A DNA stretch of 64,000 bases from an uncultured Subdoligranulum sp. (GTDB taxonomy: Bacteria > Bacillota > Clostridia > Oscillospirales > Ruminococcaceae): NCBI GenBank assembly GCA_945830575.1, contig CALZZE010000010.1, forward strand, positions 1 to 64,000, read 5' to 3'. Positions 8,960 to 16,177 of the stretch are shown here, piece after piece (positions within the stretch are counted from its first letter, which is position 1; every line of letters starts with the position of its first letter). Below the pieces are notes generated by a model. That model was given only the letters and a program-made list of their open reading frames with translations. It did not search any database and was not told where the DNA came from. Both the position numbers and the translations under genes were made by a program.

Positions 8960-9037
8960 ACATGGCTCCTTTGGTCATTGAGAAAAAACGGACGATATTT
9001 TTCATCATGACCACCCCCTTTCATGAATGAGAACGTT

Positions 9038-9997
9038 TTATTTCAGCCGCTGGTCGGTGCCGAAGAACTTGAACATTTTGCAGTTTCCCAGCATCCGGCT
9101 GGCGACCTTCTCGGTATAGCGGGTGATGAACACCTGCTGGTCGGTGATGTTGGTGGTGTAAATGGTGGGGCGGTGGGTGAGCATCCGGGTATTGATCAGC
9201 TCATACAGCGCGCTGATGGTAACCGCCGACAAAAACTCGGTTCCCAGATCGTCTAAAATCAGCAGGTCGGCCTCCTTGCAGGCGGTCAGCCATTCCTCAT
9301 CGGCGTCGCGGTCAAACTGCTCCCGGCCAAGGCGTGTCATCAGCGCGGCGGAGCTGGTGTACAGCACATCGTGGCCGCCGTCCAGCACCGCATCCGCAAT
9401 GGCCAGCGCCAGATGGGTCTTGCCCAGCCCGGCGGTGCCCATGAACAGCAGATTGCGGCTCTGGCTGCTGAACTTTTCGGCGTACTTCCGGCAAAATTCC
9501 AGCAGCTGAGCCATGTAATCCCGGGTGGGGCGGCCCAGCTCCGGCTCCACGGCGGCGGGGTAGCGGTTCACGTCAAAGGTGCTGAATTTGCACAGCCCCA
9601 GCGGCGATGCCTGATTGATCTCTTCCCGGCGCAGCGTGCGGGCAACCTCCTCCACGCAGGTGCAGGTCTTGCCGTTCACGATGCCGGTGTCCCGGCATTC
9701 GGGACAGGTGAAGGACGGCTCAAAATCGCCCCGCCGGTATCCGGCGGCGCGGGCGGTATCCGTCACGGCGGCGTCCGCCTGCTCCAGTCTGGCGCGGGCC
9801 TCCTCCAGATTCCCGCCGGCCGCTGCCAGCCGCGCCAGCGCAAGACCAGCGTGCATGTGGGCGTCATCGGCCGCGGAAATCTCCGGATGTGCCGCGTAGG
9901 CGGCGCGCCGGGCGTTTTCCGCCTGCGTCACCGCCTGCTGGCGGCGGGCAGCCACCACCCGCTGTGCCTGCCGGAACAATTCATCCCTTGTGCGCAT
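9038..9997 (-). CDS. DnaC/DnaI-like helicase loader ATPase
   Basis: A 319-residue AAA+ ATPase likely loading the replicative helicase. The N-terminal half is helical and charged, followed by a Cys cluster (FTCPECRDTG, then CTC near residues 98-113) that could bind zinc. The ATPase domain has Walker A GTAGLGKTH near 187-195 and Walker B LLILDDLGTE near 243. It resembles DnaC/DnaI/IstB ATPases. No transposase is nearby and it sits 3 bp after a DnaD-like gene, which supports a primosome role over an IS21 helper. Confidence 0.85.
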   Translation of the reverse strand: MRTRDELFRQAQRVVAARRQQAVTQAENARRAAYAAHPEISAADDAHMHAGLALARLAAAGGNLEEARARLEQADAAVTDTARAAGYRRGDFEPSFTCPECRDTGIVNGKTCTCVEEVARTLRREEINQASPLGLCKFSTFDVNRYPAAVEPELGRPTRDYMAQLLEFCRKYAEKFSSQSRNLLFMGTAGLGKTHLALAIADAVLDGGHDVLYTSSAALMTRLGREQFDRDADEEWLTACKEADLLILDDLGTEFLSAVTISALYELINTRMLTHRPTIYTTNITDQQVFITRYTEKVASRMLGNCKMFKFFGTDQRLK

Positions 9998-10000
9998 CCG

Positions 10001-10909
10001 TCATCCCTCCGTGTCGTCATCAAATACCGCATTCCAGTCGCGGTTGAACAGGTCTTTTTGGGGCGCCGGTGCGGGGGAGCCGGCCCGGCTGGTGTTCAGA
10101 ATGTTGCTGCCGGTCAGCTGGCCCTGCCCGCGGGCGGCGGCCAGCGTGGTGATGCCCTGCGCCCGCCAGGAACGCAGAATGCCGTCCACGTACCGCACGG
10201 TGCGGTGCTTGTCCGCATGGAGCAGCGCTTCCTCGATCATGTCGGCGGCGTAGTGCCATTCCTCGTGCCAGCGGACGATGGCACCCCGCTCCCATTTTGT
10301 CAGCGCGGTCGCGGCCACACCGAACAGCGCGGCGGTCTCGGCAAACCAGCCTTCCCGCAGTTGAATCTGTTTCAGGTGCCGCTCGGCATCCTCGCCGGTC
10401 TCGATGCCGTCGCTGCGCCAGTTGGCCAGCTCCCGGCTCACGGCGGCAACGGTGTGCCGACCCTGCCGGGCGACCTCGGCACAGCAGAGCAAAATCACAT
10501 CCGGTTTCCAGCCGTCCTCCAGATACAGTGTCACCAGCCGCAGCATCTCGCCCCGGCCCAGCGCTTTGCCCAGAGCGGTCTGGGCCTCCTCGCACAGAAC
10601 CGCCACATAGGGGTCAGTGAGGCTGGACAAATCGATTTTGCTGGCCTTCTGTTCCTCGGTCTGCGGAGCAGGGGAGCGCCGCTCCGCTGTCAGCAGTCCC
10701 GCGCCCGCCCAGAACTGCAAAGCGCGGCGGGCCGCCTCCACGCTGGGAAGTGCCAGCGCTTTGGCGAGCGTTTTGGGGTCGGTCTCGCCGGTTTGCAGGC
10801 AGTACAGCGCCACGCGCACCGCGTCGCCCTCCGCCTGCTGCAAATGGCTGAAAATCAGCTGCGGCACCGACACGGTGTCACCCTGCAATTCTGCCAGCTT
10901 GTACCCCAT
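10001..10909 (-). CDS. DnaD-domain replication initiation protein
   Basis: A 302-residue protein with an N-terminal winged-helix part (about 10-85) and a DnaD/DnaB helical domain: ALGRGEMLRLVTLYLEDGWKPDVI near 115-140 and a second copy-like stretch near 205-255 (KWER, HYAADMIEEAL, YVDGILRSWRAQGI). The YVDGIL-W element is the hallmark of DnaD C-terminal domains that bind DNA. It is followed within 3 bp by the DnaC-like ATPase, the usual Firmicutes arrangement for the DnaA-dependent primosome. Confidence 0.88.
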   Translation of the reverse strand: MGYKLAELQGDTVSVPQLIFSHLQQAEGDAVRVALYCLQTGETDPKTLAKALALPSVEAARRALQFWAGAGLLTAERRSPAPQTEEQKASKIDLSSLTDPYVAVLCEEAQTALGKALGRGEMLRLVTLYLEDGWKPDVILLCCAEVARQGRHTVAAVSRELANWRSDGIETGEDAERHLKQIQLREGWFAETAALFGVAATALTKWERGAIVRWHEEWHYAADMIEEALLHADKHRTVRYVDGILRSWRAQGITTLAAARGQGQLTGSNILNTSRAGSPAPAPQKDLFNRDWNAVFDDDTEG

Positions 10910-11022
10910 GCCTACAAACCCCCAATTTACAATGTGATTTCATTATATCACCTTTTTCCGGGGGTGTAAACCACAAAAAATATTGACCAAATTTTGGGGC
11001 TGAGTTTTGGAGGATTCGCACA

Positions 11023-11051
11023 TTGCGCCAAATCGAAAATTGCCGTATGAT
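11023..11051 (+). promoter_or_regulatory. Promoter of the phosphoribosyltransferase gene
   Basis: TTGCGC (11023-11028), 17-bp spacer, TATGAT (11046-11051). The leader to the ATG is about 26 nt and contains GGAGGGGG. Confidence 0.55.
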
Positions 11052-11083
11052 AATAAGATAAGAAATAGAAGGAGGGGGTTCCC

Positions 11084-11722
11084 ATGGCAATGAACCTTGT
11101 CAAACTGCCCACCAGCAAAGAAAATCTTCTGCTCCGCGTGGCCAAGGGGCACTACGCCACCAGCCACAGCCACATCAATTATTATATTGATGTCACCATT
11201 CCCAAGTCCCGCCTGTCGGAGGCTCGCGCTGTGGCGGCGGAGCTGGTTTCCAGCTACAAATCCACCACTGTGGTGGATACCATTCTGTGTTTGGACGGCA
11301 CCGAGGTCATTGGCGCGTGCATGGCCAGCGAACTGACCAAGGCCGGCTACATGAACATGAACGCCCACCAGACCATCTATGTGGTCACGCCGGAGCATAC
11401 CAGCGGTAGCCAGCTGCTCTTCCGTGAGAATACCTCCCCCATGATTTCCGGCAAGCATGTGCTGGTGCTGGCGGCGTCCGTCACCACCGGCTACACCGCG
11501 CAGGCCGCCATCGAGGCCGTGAAGTATTACGGCGGCGAGGTGGTGGGTCTGGCGGCCATCTTCGCCACCGTGCAGGAGTGCGAGGGGTATCCCATCGCCA
11601 GCATCTTTGACCCCAACGACCTGCCGGATTACCAGAGCTACGATTCCCATTCCTGCCCGTGGTGCAAGCAGGGCAAGAAAATCGATGCGCTGGTCAACAG
11701 CTTTGGGTATTCCAGCCTGTAA
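11084..11722 (+). CDS. Phosphoribosyltransferase-like protein (orotate PRTase-like)
   Basis: A 212-residue type I PRTase-fold protein. The hydrophobic strand and loop expected to bind PRPP reads VLVLAASVTTGYT near residues 126-138: the TTG and following Thr of the usual DDVxTTG motif are kept but both acidic residues are Ala. The C-terminus has a Cys-x2-Cys pair (SCPWCKQG). It resembles proteins annotated as orotate phosphoribosyltransferase in gut Clostridia, yet no pyr genes are adjacent. It may be a PRPP-binding regulator or an enzyme with altered chemistry (inference). The gene is single, followed by a tRNA gene. Confidence 0.7.
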   Translation: MAMNLVKLPTSKENLLLRVAKGHYATSHSHINYYIDVTIPKSRLSEARAVAAELVSSYKSTTVVDTILCLDGTEVIGACMASELTKAGYMNMNAHQTIYVVTPEHTSGSQLLFRENTSPMISGKHVLVLAASVTTGYTAQAAIEAVKYYGGEVVGLAAIFATVQECEGYPIASIFDPNDLPDYQSYDSHSCPWCKQGKKIDALVNSFGYSSL

Positions 11723-11726
11723 GGTC

Positions 11727-11755
11727 TTGACAATCGCTGCCTGCGCGGTTATAAT
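11727..11755 (+). promoter_or_regulatory. tRNA-Gly promoter
   Basis: A perfect consensus: TTGACA (11727-11732), 17-bp spacer, TATAAT (11750-11755). The tRNA begins 12 nt after the -10. Confidence 0.92.
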
Positions 11756-11767
11756 AAGTAGTACCGC

Positions 11768-11842
11768 GCAGGTGTCGTACAACGGCCAGTACATCAGCCT
11801 TCCAAGCTGAGGACGAGGGTTCGACTCCCTTCACCTGCTCCA
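11768..11842 (+). tRNA. tRNA-Gly (anticodon TCC)
   Basis: Acceptor stem GCAGGTG (11768-11774) pairs with CACCTGC (11832-11838), followed by discriminator T and an encoded CCA. The anticodon loop CTTCCAA lies between CAGC and GCTG arms. The T-arm contains GGTTCGACTCC. Reads GGA and, by wobble, other glycine codons. Confidence 0.95.
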
Positions 11843-11848
11843 AAAACA

Positions 11849-11887
11849 AACCCCTTCGGCGTATCCCGCCGGAGGGGTTCACTTTTT
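11849..11887 (+). terminator. Terminator of the tRNA-Gly gene
   Basis: Stem AACCCC...GGGGTT with an inner CGGCG/CGCCG helix, followed by CACTTTTT. Confidence 0.75.
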
Positions 11888-11893
11888 GGATTG

Positions 11894-11916
11894 CGAACAG
11901 TCCAGCGGACTGTTCG
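11894..11916. repeat. Perfect inverted repeat downstream of tRNA-Gly
   Basis: CGAACAGTCC, AGC, GGACTGTTCG: 10-bp perfect arms. It lies between the tRNA terminator and a partial copy of the tRNA 3' end. No T-run follows, so it is not an obvious terminator. Confidence 0.6.
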
Positions 11917-11935
11917 TTAGCCCGCGGGAGACTGT

Positions 11936-11957
11936 CCTTCACCTGTTCCAAAAACAA
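11936..11957 (+). repeat. Partial duplication of the tRNA-Gly 3' end
   Basis: CCTTCACCTG, then TTCCAAAAACAA, repeats 11828-11849 (T-stem end, acceptor strand, CCA and 7 bases beyond) with one mismatch in 22. Copies are 108 bp apart. There is no matching 5' half, so it is not a second tRNA. Confidence 0.75.
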
Positions 11958-11985
11958 GCAGCCCCCGGCGCCATGCCGGGGGCTG
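11951..11985 (-). terminator. Terminator of putP
   Basis: CAGCCCCCGGC/GCCGGGGGCTG stem (11959-11985). Read on the minus strand it is followed by CTTGTTTTTGG. It lies 17 bp after the putP stop codon. Confidence 0.75.
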
Positions 11986-12001
11986 TGCTGTGCGCAGAGT
12001 G

Positions 12002-13525
12002 TTATTTTGCCTGTTCAAATTCCGCCACGATGGAGGCATCAGGGGCGGGGGTCAGCAGACTGACAATGACACAGGCGGCCAGCGAGGCGAGGAAGGCGGG
12101 CAGCAGCTCATAAATGTTCCACACACCGCCCAAAGGCCGCACCAGATATTTCCAGATAAAGACCACCGCGCCGCCGACCACCATACCGGCCAGCGCGCCC
12201 TGCCAGTTGCTCCGCTTCCAGAACAGAGCGCAGAGCATCACCGCGCCGAATGCGCCGCCGAATCCGGCCCACGCAAAGCTGACGATGCCGAACACGCTGG
12301 AGTTGGGGTCACGGGCCAGCAGCACGCCGATGACGCTGACGCCCAGAATGGTCAGACGGGCAGCCATCAGGCTCTGCTTTTCGGTGAGCTTGAGATGCAG
12401 GAAATCCTGCAGAATGTTCTGGGACACGCTGGACGCGGCCGCCAGCATCTGGCTGTCGGCGGTGGACATGGTGGCGGCCAGAATACCGGCCAGAATCACA
12501 CCGGCCACCAGCGCGAACAACGGGCCGCTCTGGCTGATAAGCCCCGCGATGCGGACAATGACGGTCTCGGAGGCGGAGCCTTCCAACGTTTCCAGCGCGC
12601 CCGCGTTGGTCATGCCAAGGCCGACCACGCCGATGAAAATGGCCACGCTCATGGCGATGACCACCCATACCGAGGCGATGCGGCGGGACAGCACCAGCTT
12701 TTTCTCATCCTCGATGGCCATAAACCGCAGAAGGATGTGGGGCATTCCGAAATAGCCAAGACCCCACGCCAGCGTGGACAGGACCGTGACGGGGCCATAC
12801 CCGGCGGCGCTGCCGGTGCCCACGTCATAGGTGGCGGCCATGCTCAGGTAGCCGGGCAGGGCGCGGGCGTTTTCCATCACCGCATCCAGACCCCCGGCGG
12901 CGCTGACGCCGTAGCCCACCACCACGATGAGTGCCATGGTCATGACGATGCTCTGGATCATGTCGGTGGTGGAGACCGCCTTAAAGCCGCCCATGATGGT
13001 GTAGCCCACGATGACCAGCGCCGAGATGACCATGGCCCACAGGTAATCCACCCCGAACAGACTGTTGAACAGTTTGCCGCAGGCCGCAAAGCCGGAGGCG
13101 GTGTAGGGAATGAAAAACACGATGATGACCAGCGCCGCGATGGCGTCCAGCAGGTTGTTTTTGTCGTGGTAACGCTTGGAATAGAACTCCGGCACTGTGA
13201 TGGCATCCAGATTGGCGGAGTAGCGCCGCAACCGCCGGGCCACAAAATACCAGTTCAGCCAGGTGCCCGCTGCCAGACCAATGGCGGTCCAGGCGGCGTC
13301 ACAGATGCCGCTTAAGTAGGCCACGCCGGGCAGACCCATCAACAGCCAGCTGGACATGTCGCTGGCTTCGGCGCTCATGGCGGTGACAAGCGGCCCCATC
13401 TTGCGCCCTCCCAGATAGAAGTCGGTGGAGTTCTCGTTGGTTTTGCTGAACACGAAACCGATGGTCAGCATTGCCAGCAGATACACCACGATGGCCGCAA
13501 TGATACAGAAATTGATCGTTGACAT
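12002..13525 (-). CDS. putP: Sodium/proline symporter (SSS family)
   Basis: A 507-residue integral membrane transporter with about 13 predicted membrane helices, importing proline with sodium. The N-terminal region TDFYLGGRKMGP and SAEASDMSSWLLMGLPG near residues 33-65 is the PutP sodium/substrate-binding signature; the length is as expected. The start at 13525 is chosen because GAGGG lies 6 nt upstream and the promoter -10 lies outside it; a longer frame to 13603 would start in the -35. It stands alone between the tRNA and an ABC operon. Confidence 0.9.
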   Translation of the reverse strand: MSTINFCIIAAIVVYLLAMLTIGFVFSKTNENSTDFYLGGRKMGPLVTAMSAEASDMSSWLLMGLPGVAYLSGICDAAWTAIGLAAGTWLNWYFVARRLRRYSANLDAITVPEFYSKRYHDKNNLLDAIAALVIIVFFIPYTASGFAACGKLFNSLFGVDYLWAMVISALVIVGYTIMGGFKAVSTTDMIQSIVMTMALIVVVGYGVSAAGGLDAVMENARALPGYLSMAATYDVGTGSAAGYGPVTVLSTLAWGLGYFGMPHILLRFMAIEDEKKLVLSRRIASVWVVIAMSVAIFIGVVGLGMTNAGALETLEGSASETVIVRIAGLISQSGPLFALVAGVILAGILAATMSTADSQMLAAASSVSQNILQDFLHLKLTEKQSLMAARLTILGVSVIGVLLARDPNSSVFGIVSFAWAGFGGAFGAVMLCALFWKRSNWQGALAGMVVGGAVVFIWKYLVRPLGGVWNIYELLPAFLASLAACVIVSLLTPAPDASIVAEFEQAK

Positions 13526-13542
13526 AAAATCCCTCACTTTCC

Positions 13543-13559
13543 GCATACCCCTCGTATGC
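13543..13559. promoter_or_regulatory. Inverted repeat in the putP leader
   Basis: GCATAC, 5 nt, GTATGC, located between the putP -10 and its ribosome site. It could be an operator just downstream of the start point or a short leader hairpin. No regulator is identified. Confidence 0.35.
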
Positions 13560-13574
13560 AAAAATATACAAAAT

Positions 13575-13603
13575 ATTGTAGCATATGACAGGGATAAATG
13601 CAA
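13575..13603 (-). promoter_or_regulatory. putP promoter
   Basis: On the minus strand TTGCAT (13598-13603), 17-bp spacer, TACAAT (13575-13580). The leader is about 45 nt. Confidence 0.8.
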
Positions 13604-13643
13604 GAGAGCAGGGGAGAAAAATGAAAAAATTATGAATGATTAT

Positions 13644-14312
13644 TCAAAATTCTTTCCGGTCATAGATGCCGACGGAGATTTGCCAGCTGACGATGTAGAT
13701 CATCAGGGAGACGGCAAACACGCCAAATAGCAGCAGAACGCCCTGACGGTCGCTCATACCGGCAAACAGCTGGCCCACCACAGCGCCGGTCTGCGTGTTC
13801 TGGGCGAAACGCCAGGCCAGAAAGCATACCATCGCCAGCGCACACATGACGCCCAGCACGGCGGTACGGGCCTTGGTCGCGCCCATTTTGAAGGAGAGGG
13901 GAAACGCGATGGCGTAGTACAGCAGCACCGTGGCCAGCGCGGACAGAGAGCCTGCCAGATGCTCCGCTGTCACCGAGGAGGCCAGCTGGCCGCGGAAGGC
14001 GGAGGTGACGGTGAGCAGGAGCATTGCCAGCAGCGTTCCGGTGCCCATGAACCCCAACCCCAGCAGATATTTGGCGGCCACCGCCTGCCGGGGCGTGACG
14101 GGCAGCGTGTGGCCGTACATGTCCCAATGGCTGTATTCGTCAAAGCTCAATGTGCTGACGGCGTACATTCCCATCAGAAAAATGATGGCGTACAGCAGGG
14201 CGGGAATATCGCCCGCCACGGCGCAGACGGTGTAGATCACCAGCACCAGCGAGGCGTTTTTCTTGTAGCTGGAAACGATGGAGATAAAATCCTTGTACAA
14301 AAGGCCTTTCAT
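13644..14312 (-). CDS. ABC transporter permease (ABC-2 type)
   Basis: A 222-residue membrane protein with six predicted helices (about 20-55, 85-110, 120-145, 150-170, 190-215). The N-terminal MKGLLYKDFISIVSSYKK and the LSFDEYSHWDMYGHTLPVT loop are typical of ABC-2 permeases paired with YtrA-type regulators. Its start overlaps the stop of the ATPase gene by 4 bp (ATGA). Substrate is unknown; relatives act in peptide-antibiotic resistance or envelope stress. Confidence 0.8.
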   Translation of the reverse strand: MKGLLYKDFISIVSSYKKNASLVLVIYTVCAVAGDIPALLYAIIFLMGMYAVSTLSFDEYSHWDMYGHTLPVTPRQAVAAKYLLGLGFMGTGTLLAMLLLTVTSAFRGQLASSVTAEHLAGSLSALATVLLYYAIAFPLSFKMGATKARTAVLGVMCALAMVCFLAWRFAQNTQTGAVVGQLFAGMSDRQGVLLLFGVFAVSLMIYIVSWQISVGIYDRKEF

Positions 14313-15169
14313 TGTGTGTCCCTCCCACTGTAAAAGCGCATGATGTCGTCGATTTTGGCCGGGTCCAACACCGCGCCGGGCAGCGCAGCAGCCACGGCGG
14401 CACGACCCTTCACAAGGCTTTCGCAGCCAAATGCGGTGCGGCGGGTGTGGATGACGCAGTTCTCGGCCAGACGCTGCAAATCGGCCTCGCCGCAGCGGAG
14501 GATGCCGTATTCCTGCATCAGGTCATCTTTGTTTTCGTGGAACAGCAGCTTTCCGTGGTGCAGATAGGCGATGGAATCCGCCGCCTGTTCCAGATCGGCG
14601 GTGATATGGCTGCTCATCAGGATGCTGTGGTTTTCATCCTGAATAAAATCCAGAAACAGGTCCAGCAGCTCGCCCCGCACCACCGGGTCCAGCCCGGAGG
14701 TGGCCTCGTCCAGCACCAGCAGCGCGGGATGGTGGGCCAGCGCGCCGGCAAGGCTCAGCTTCATCCGCATACCGCGGCTGAGTTCCTTCATCCGTTTGTC
14801 GCGGGGGAGGGAAAACCGGTGCAGATAGCTGTCAAAGGCCGCGGCGTCCCACCGGGAGCCAAACACCCCCGCCAGCGCACGGCCCACCTGCCGTCCGGTC
14901 AGGTTCTCGTAAAAATAGGCGTCCTCGAACACCACGCCCAGCTCCGCCCGGGCGCTGACATCCTGCGGTGAGTCGCCCAGCAGCGCGATGGTGCCGCCGT
15001 CCGGGCGGTTGACGCCGCACAGCATTTTGAGCAGCGTGGTTTTGCCCGCGCCGTTTTCCCCCACAAGCCCCACGATGCTGCCCGCGGGAATTTCCAAATT
15101 CACAGGTCCCAGCGTAAAATCCGGGTACTGCTTCACAACGCCGCACAGAGCGGCCGCCAGTTTGCTCAT
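14309..15169 (-). CDS. ABC transporter ATP-binding protein
   Basis: A 286-residue nucleotide-binding subunit partnering the adjacent permease. Walker A is GENGAGKTT near residue 42. The signature LSRGMRMKLSLAG replaces the usual LSGGQ with LSRGM, common in ABC-2 exporters. Walker B is LLVLDEATSGLDP, followed by the switch His in SSHI. The start at 15169 has GGGAGG upstream and overlaps the GntR stop (ATGA); an in-frame ATG at 15205 lies inside gntR. Confidence 0.9.
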   Translation of the reverse strand: MSKLAAALCGVVKQYPDFTLGPVNLEIPAGSIVGLVGENGAGKTTLLKMLCGVNRPDGGTIALLGDSPQDVSARAELGVVFEDAYFYENLTGRQVGRALAGVFGSRWDAAAFDSYLHRFSLPRDKRMKELSRGMRMKLSLAGALAHHPALLVLDEATSGLDPVVRGELLDLFLDFIQDENHSILMSSHITADLEQAADSIAYLHHGKLLFHENKDDLMQEYGILRCGEADLQRLAENCVIHTRRTAFGCESLVKGRAAVAAALPGAVLDPAKIDDIMRFYSGRDTQ

Positions 15170-15543
15170 ACCTGTTCCTCCCATAAAAGCCGAAGTGTTT
15201 CGCATACCTCGTCGTAGCCGATGCCGCCCAGTCGGGCAGCGTCCACCGCGCCCTGCAGTTGGGCCTCCACCCGGCGCAGCGTTTCCTCCCGCAGCAGGGC
15301 GGGATTCTGCGCCGCCACAAAGCTGCCCCGGCCCGGCACCGTGGTGATGAACCCACCGGCCTCCAGTTCCTCATAGGCGCGCTTGGTGGTGATGACGCTG
15401 ATGCGCAGTTCCTTTGCCAAAAGACGGATGCTGGGCAGGGCGTCGCCCTGACGCAGCGTGCCGGACAGGATCTGCTGTTCGATCTGCCGCGTGATCTGCG
15501 CGTAGATCGGTTCCTGCCCGGAATTTGAAATGAGAATCTCCAT
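15166..15543 (-). CDS. GntR family regulator (YtrA subfamily)
   Basis: A 125-residue regulator with an N-terminal winged helix (PIYAQITRQIEQQILSG to GRGSFV, residues 12-77) and a short helical tail, the YtrA subfamily plan. Such proteins usually repress their own operon, here gntR-ABC ATPase-permease. The promoter is overlapped by repeated TATATAC/GTATATA elements that suit a dimeric GntR protein. Confidence 0.9.
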   Translation of the reverse strand: MEILISNSGQEPIYAQITRQIEQQILSGTLRQGDALPSIRLLAKELRISVITTKRAYEELEAGGFITTVPGRGSFVAAQNPALLREETLRRVEAQLQGAVDAARLGGIGYDEVCETLRLLWEEQV

Positions 15544-15576
15544 AAAAACCTCACGAACTGTACATATTCGATAGAT

Positions 15577-15607
15577 ACAGTATATACACAGTATATACAG
15601 TTGTCAA
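15577..15607 (-). promoter_or_regulatory. gntR-ABC operon promoter with overlapping operator repeats
   Basis: On the minus strand TTGACA (15602-15607), 17-bp spacer, TATACT (15579-15584). The spacer and -10 consist of two copies of ACTGTATATACTGT-like sequence 14-15 bp apart, giving several overlapping dyads of GTATA/TATAC. Autorepression by the GntR protein is inferred. Confidence 0.75.
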
Positions 15608-15615
15608 CCCCTTTG

Positions 15616-15648
15616 GACAAAAAAATCCCGCCCAAGCGGGCGGGACTG
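15616..15648 (-). terminator. Terminator of the Lrp-family gene
   Basis: GTCCCGCC...GGCGGGAT stem; on the minus strand it is followed by TTTTTTTG. Confidence 0.8.
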
Positions 15649-15651
15649 CCA

Positions 15652-16092
15652 TTATTCGGTTTCCAGCGGCACACCCCGATGCTCCACGGGGGTGGAAAAC
15701 ACGATTTGGGTGCGGGTACGGCCAAACTGCTGCAAATGGTTGATGAACTGGTCCAATTCCTGCGTGGTGCCGAACAAAACCTCAATGAGCATGCTGTAAT
15801 CCCCGGTGACGCAGCAGCACTCCACCACATGGGGACAGCTCTCGATGTAGGGGTAAAACTCCGGCTTACGGGAGGGGTCCATGTCCAGATTGATGAAGGC
15901 CTTCACCATGTAGCCCAGCTTGGGAGCGTCGATCTGCGCCTGATACCCGGTGAGTACACCGGAGCTTTCCAGCCGGGCGATGCGGGCGGACACGGCGGGG
16001 GAGGAGAGGAACACCTTGTCGGCAATCTCTTTCAGCGGCGCTCTGGCGTTCGTTTGCAGGATGTCAATGATTTTGCGGTCGATATGATCCAT
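15652..16092 (-). CDS. Lrp/AsnC family transcriptional regulator
   Basis: A 146-residue regulator. Residues 1-60 form the AsnC-type HTH (MDHIDRKIIDILQTNARAPL, then VFLSSPAVSARIARLESSGVL). Residues 65-140 are the RAM ligand-binding domain with the VTGDYSMLIEV strand. It probably senses an amino acid. The start at 16092 has GGAGG 7 nt upstream. It is monocistronic with its own terminator, so its target is not evident from context. Confidence 0.9.
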   Translation of the reverse strand: MDHIDRKIIDILQTNARAPLKEIADKVFLSSPAVSARIARLESSGVLTGYQAQIDAPKLGYMVKAFINLDMDPSRKPEFYPYIESCPHVVECCCVTGDYSMLIEVLFGTTQELDQFINHLQQFGRTRTQIVFSTPVEHRGVPLETE

Positions 16093-16177
16093 GGTATGCC
16101 TCCACTTTATTCTGAAAAGCATTGTACCACAGAAAAAACGGAAAGTAAAGCGAACGGCAAAAGAATCTTAAGATGGC

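Noticed and set aside
8916-9008. 30-codon minus-strand ORF (starting MMKNIVRFFS) with AAGGGGGTGG upstream, overlapping the BltD-like start
   Set aside because: The ribosome site is too close, it overlaps a better gene out of frame, and no family was recognised; could be a leader peptide but support is thin.
9038-9997. IS21 helper ATPase (IstB)
   Set aside because: No transposase or IS ends nearby; a DnaD-like gene is directly coupled, so a replication helicase loader fits better.
11936-11957. Second tRNA gene after tRNA-Gly
   Set aside because: Only the 3' end is repeated; there are no D-arm, anticodon arm or 5' acceptor strand.
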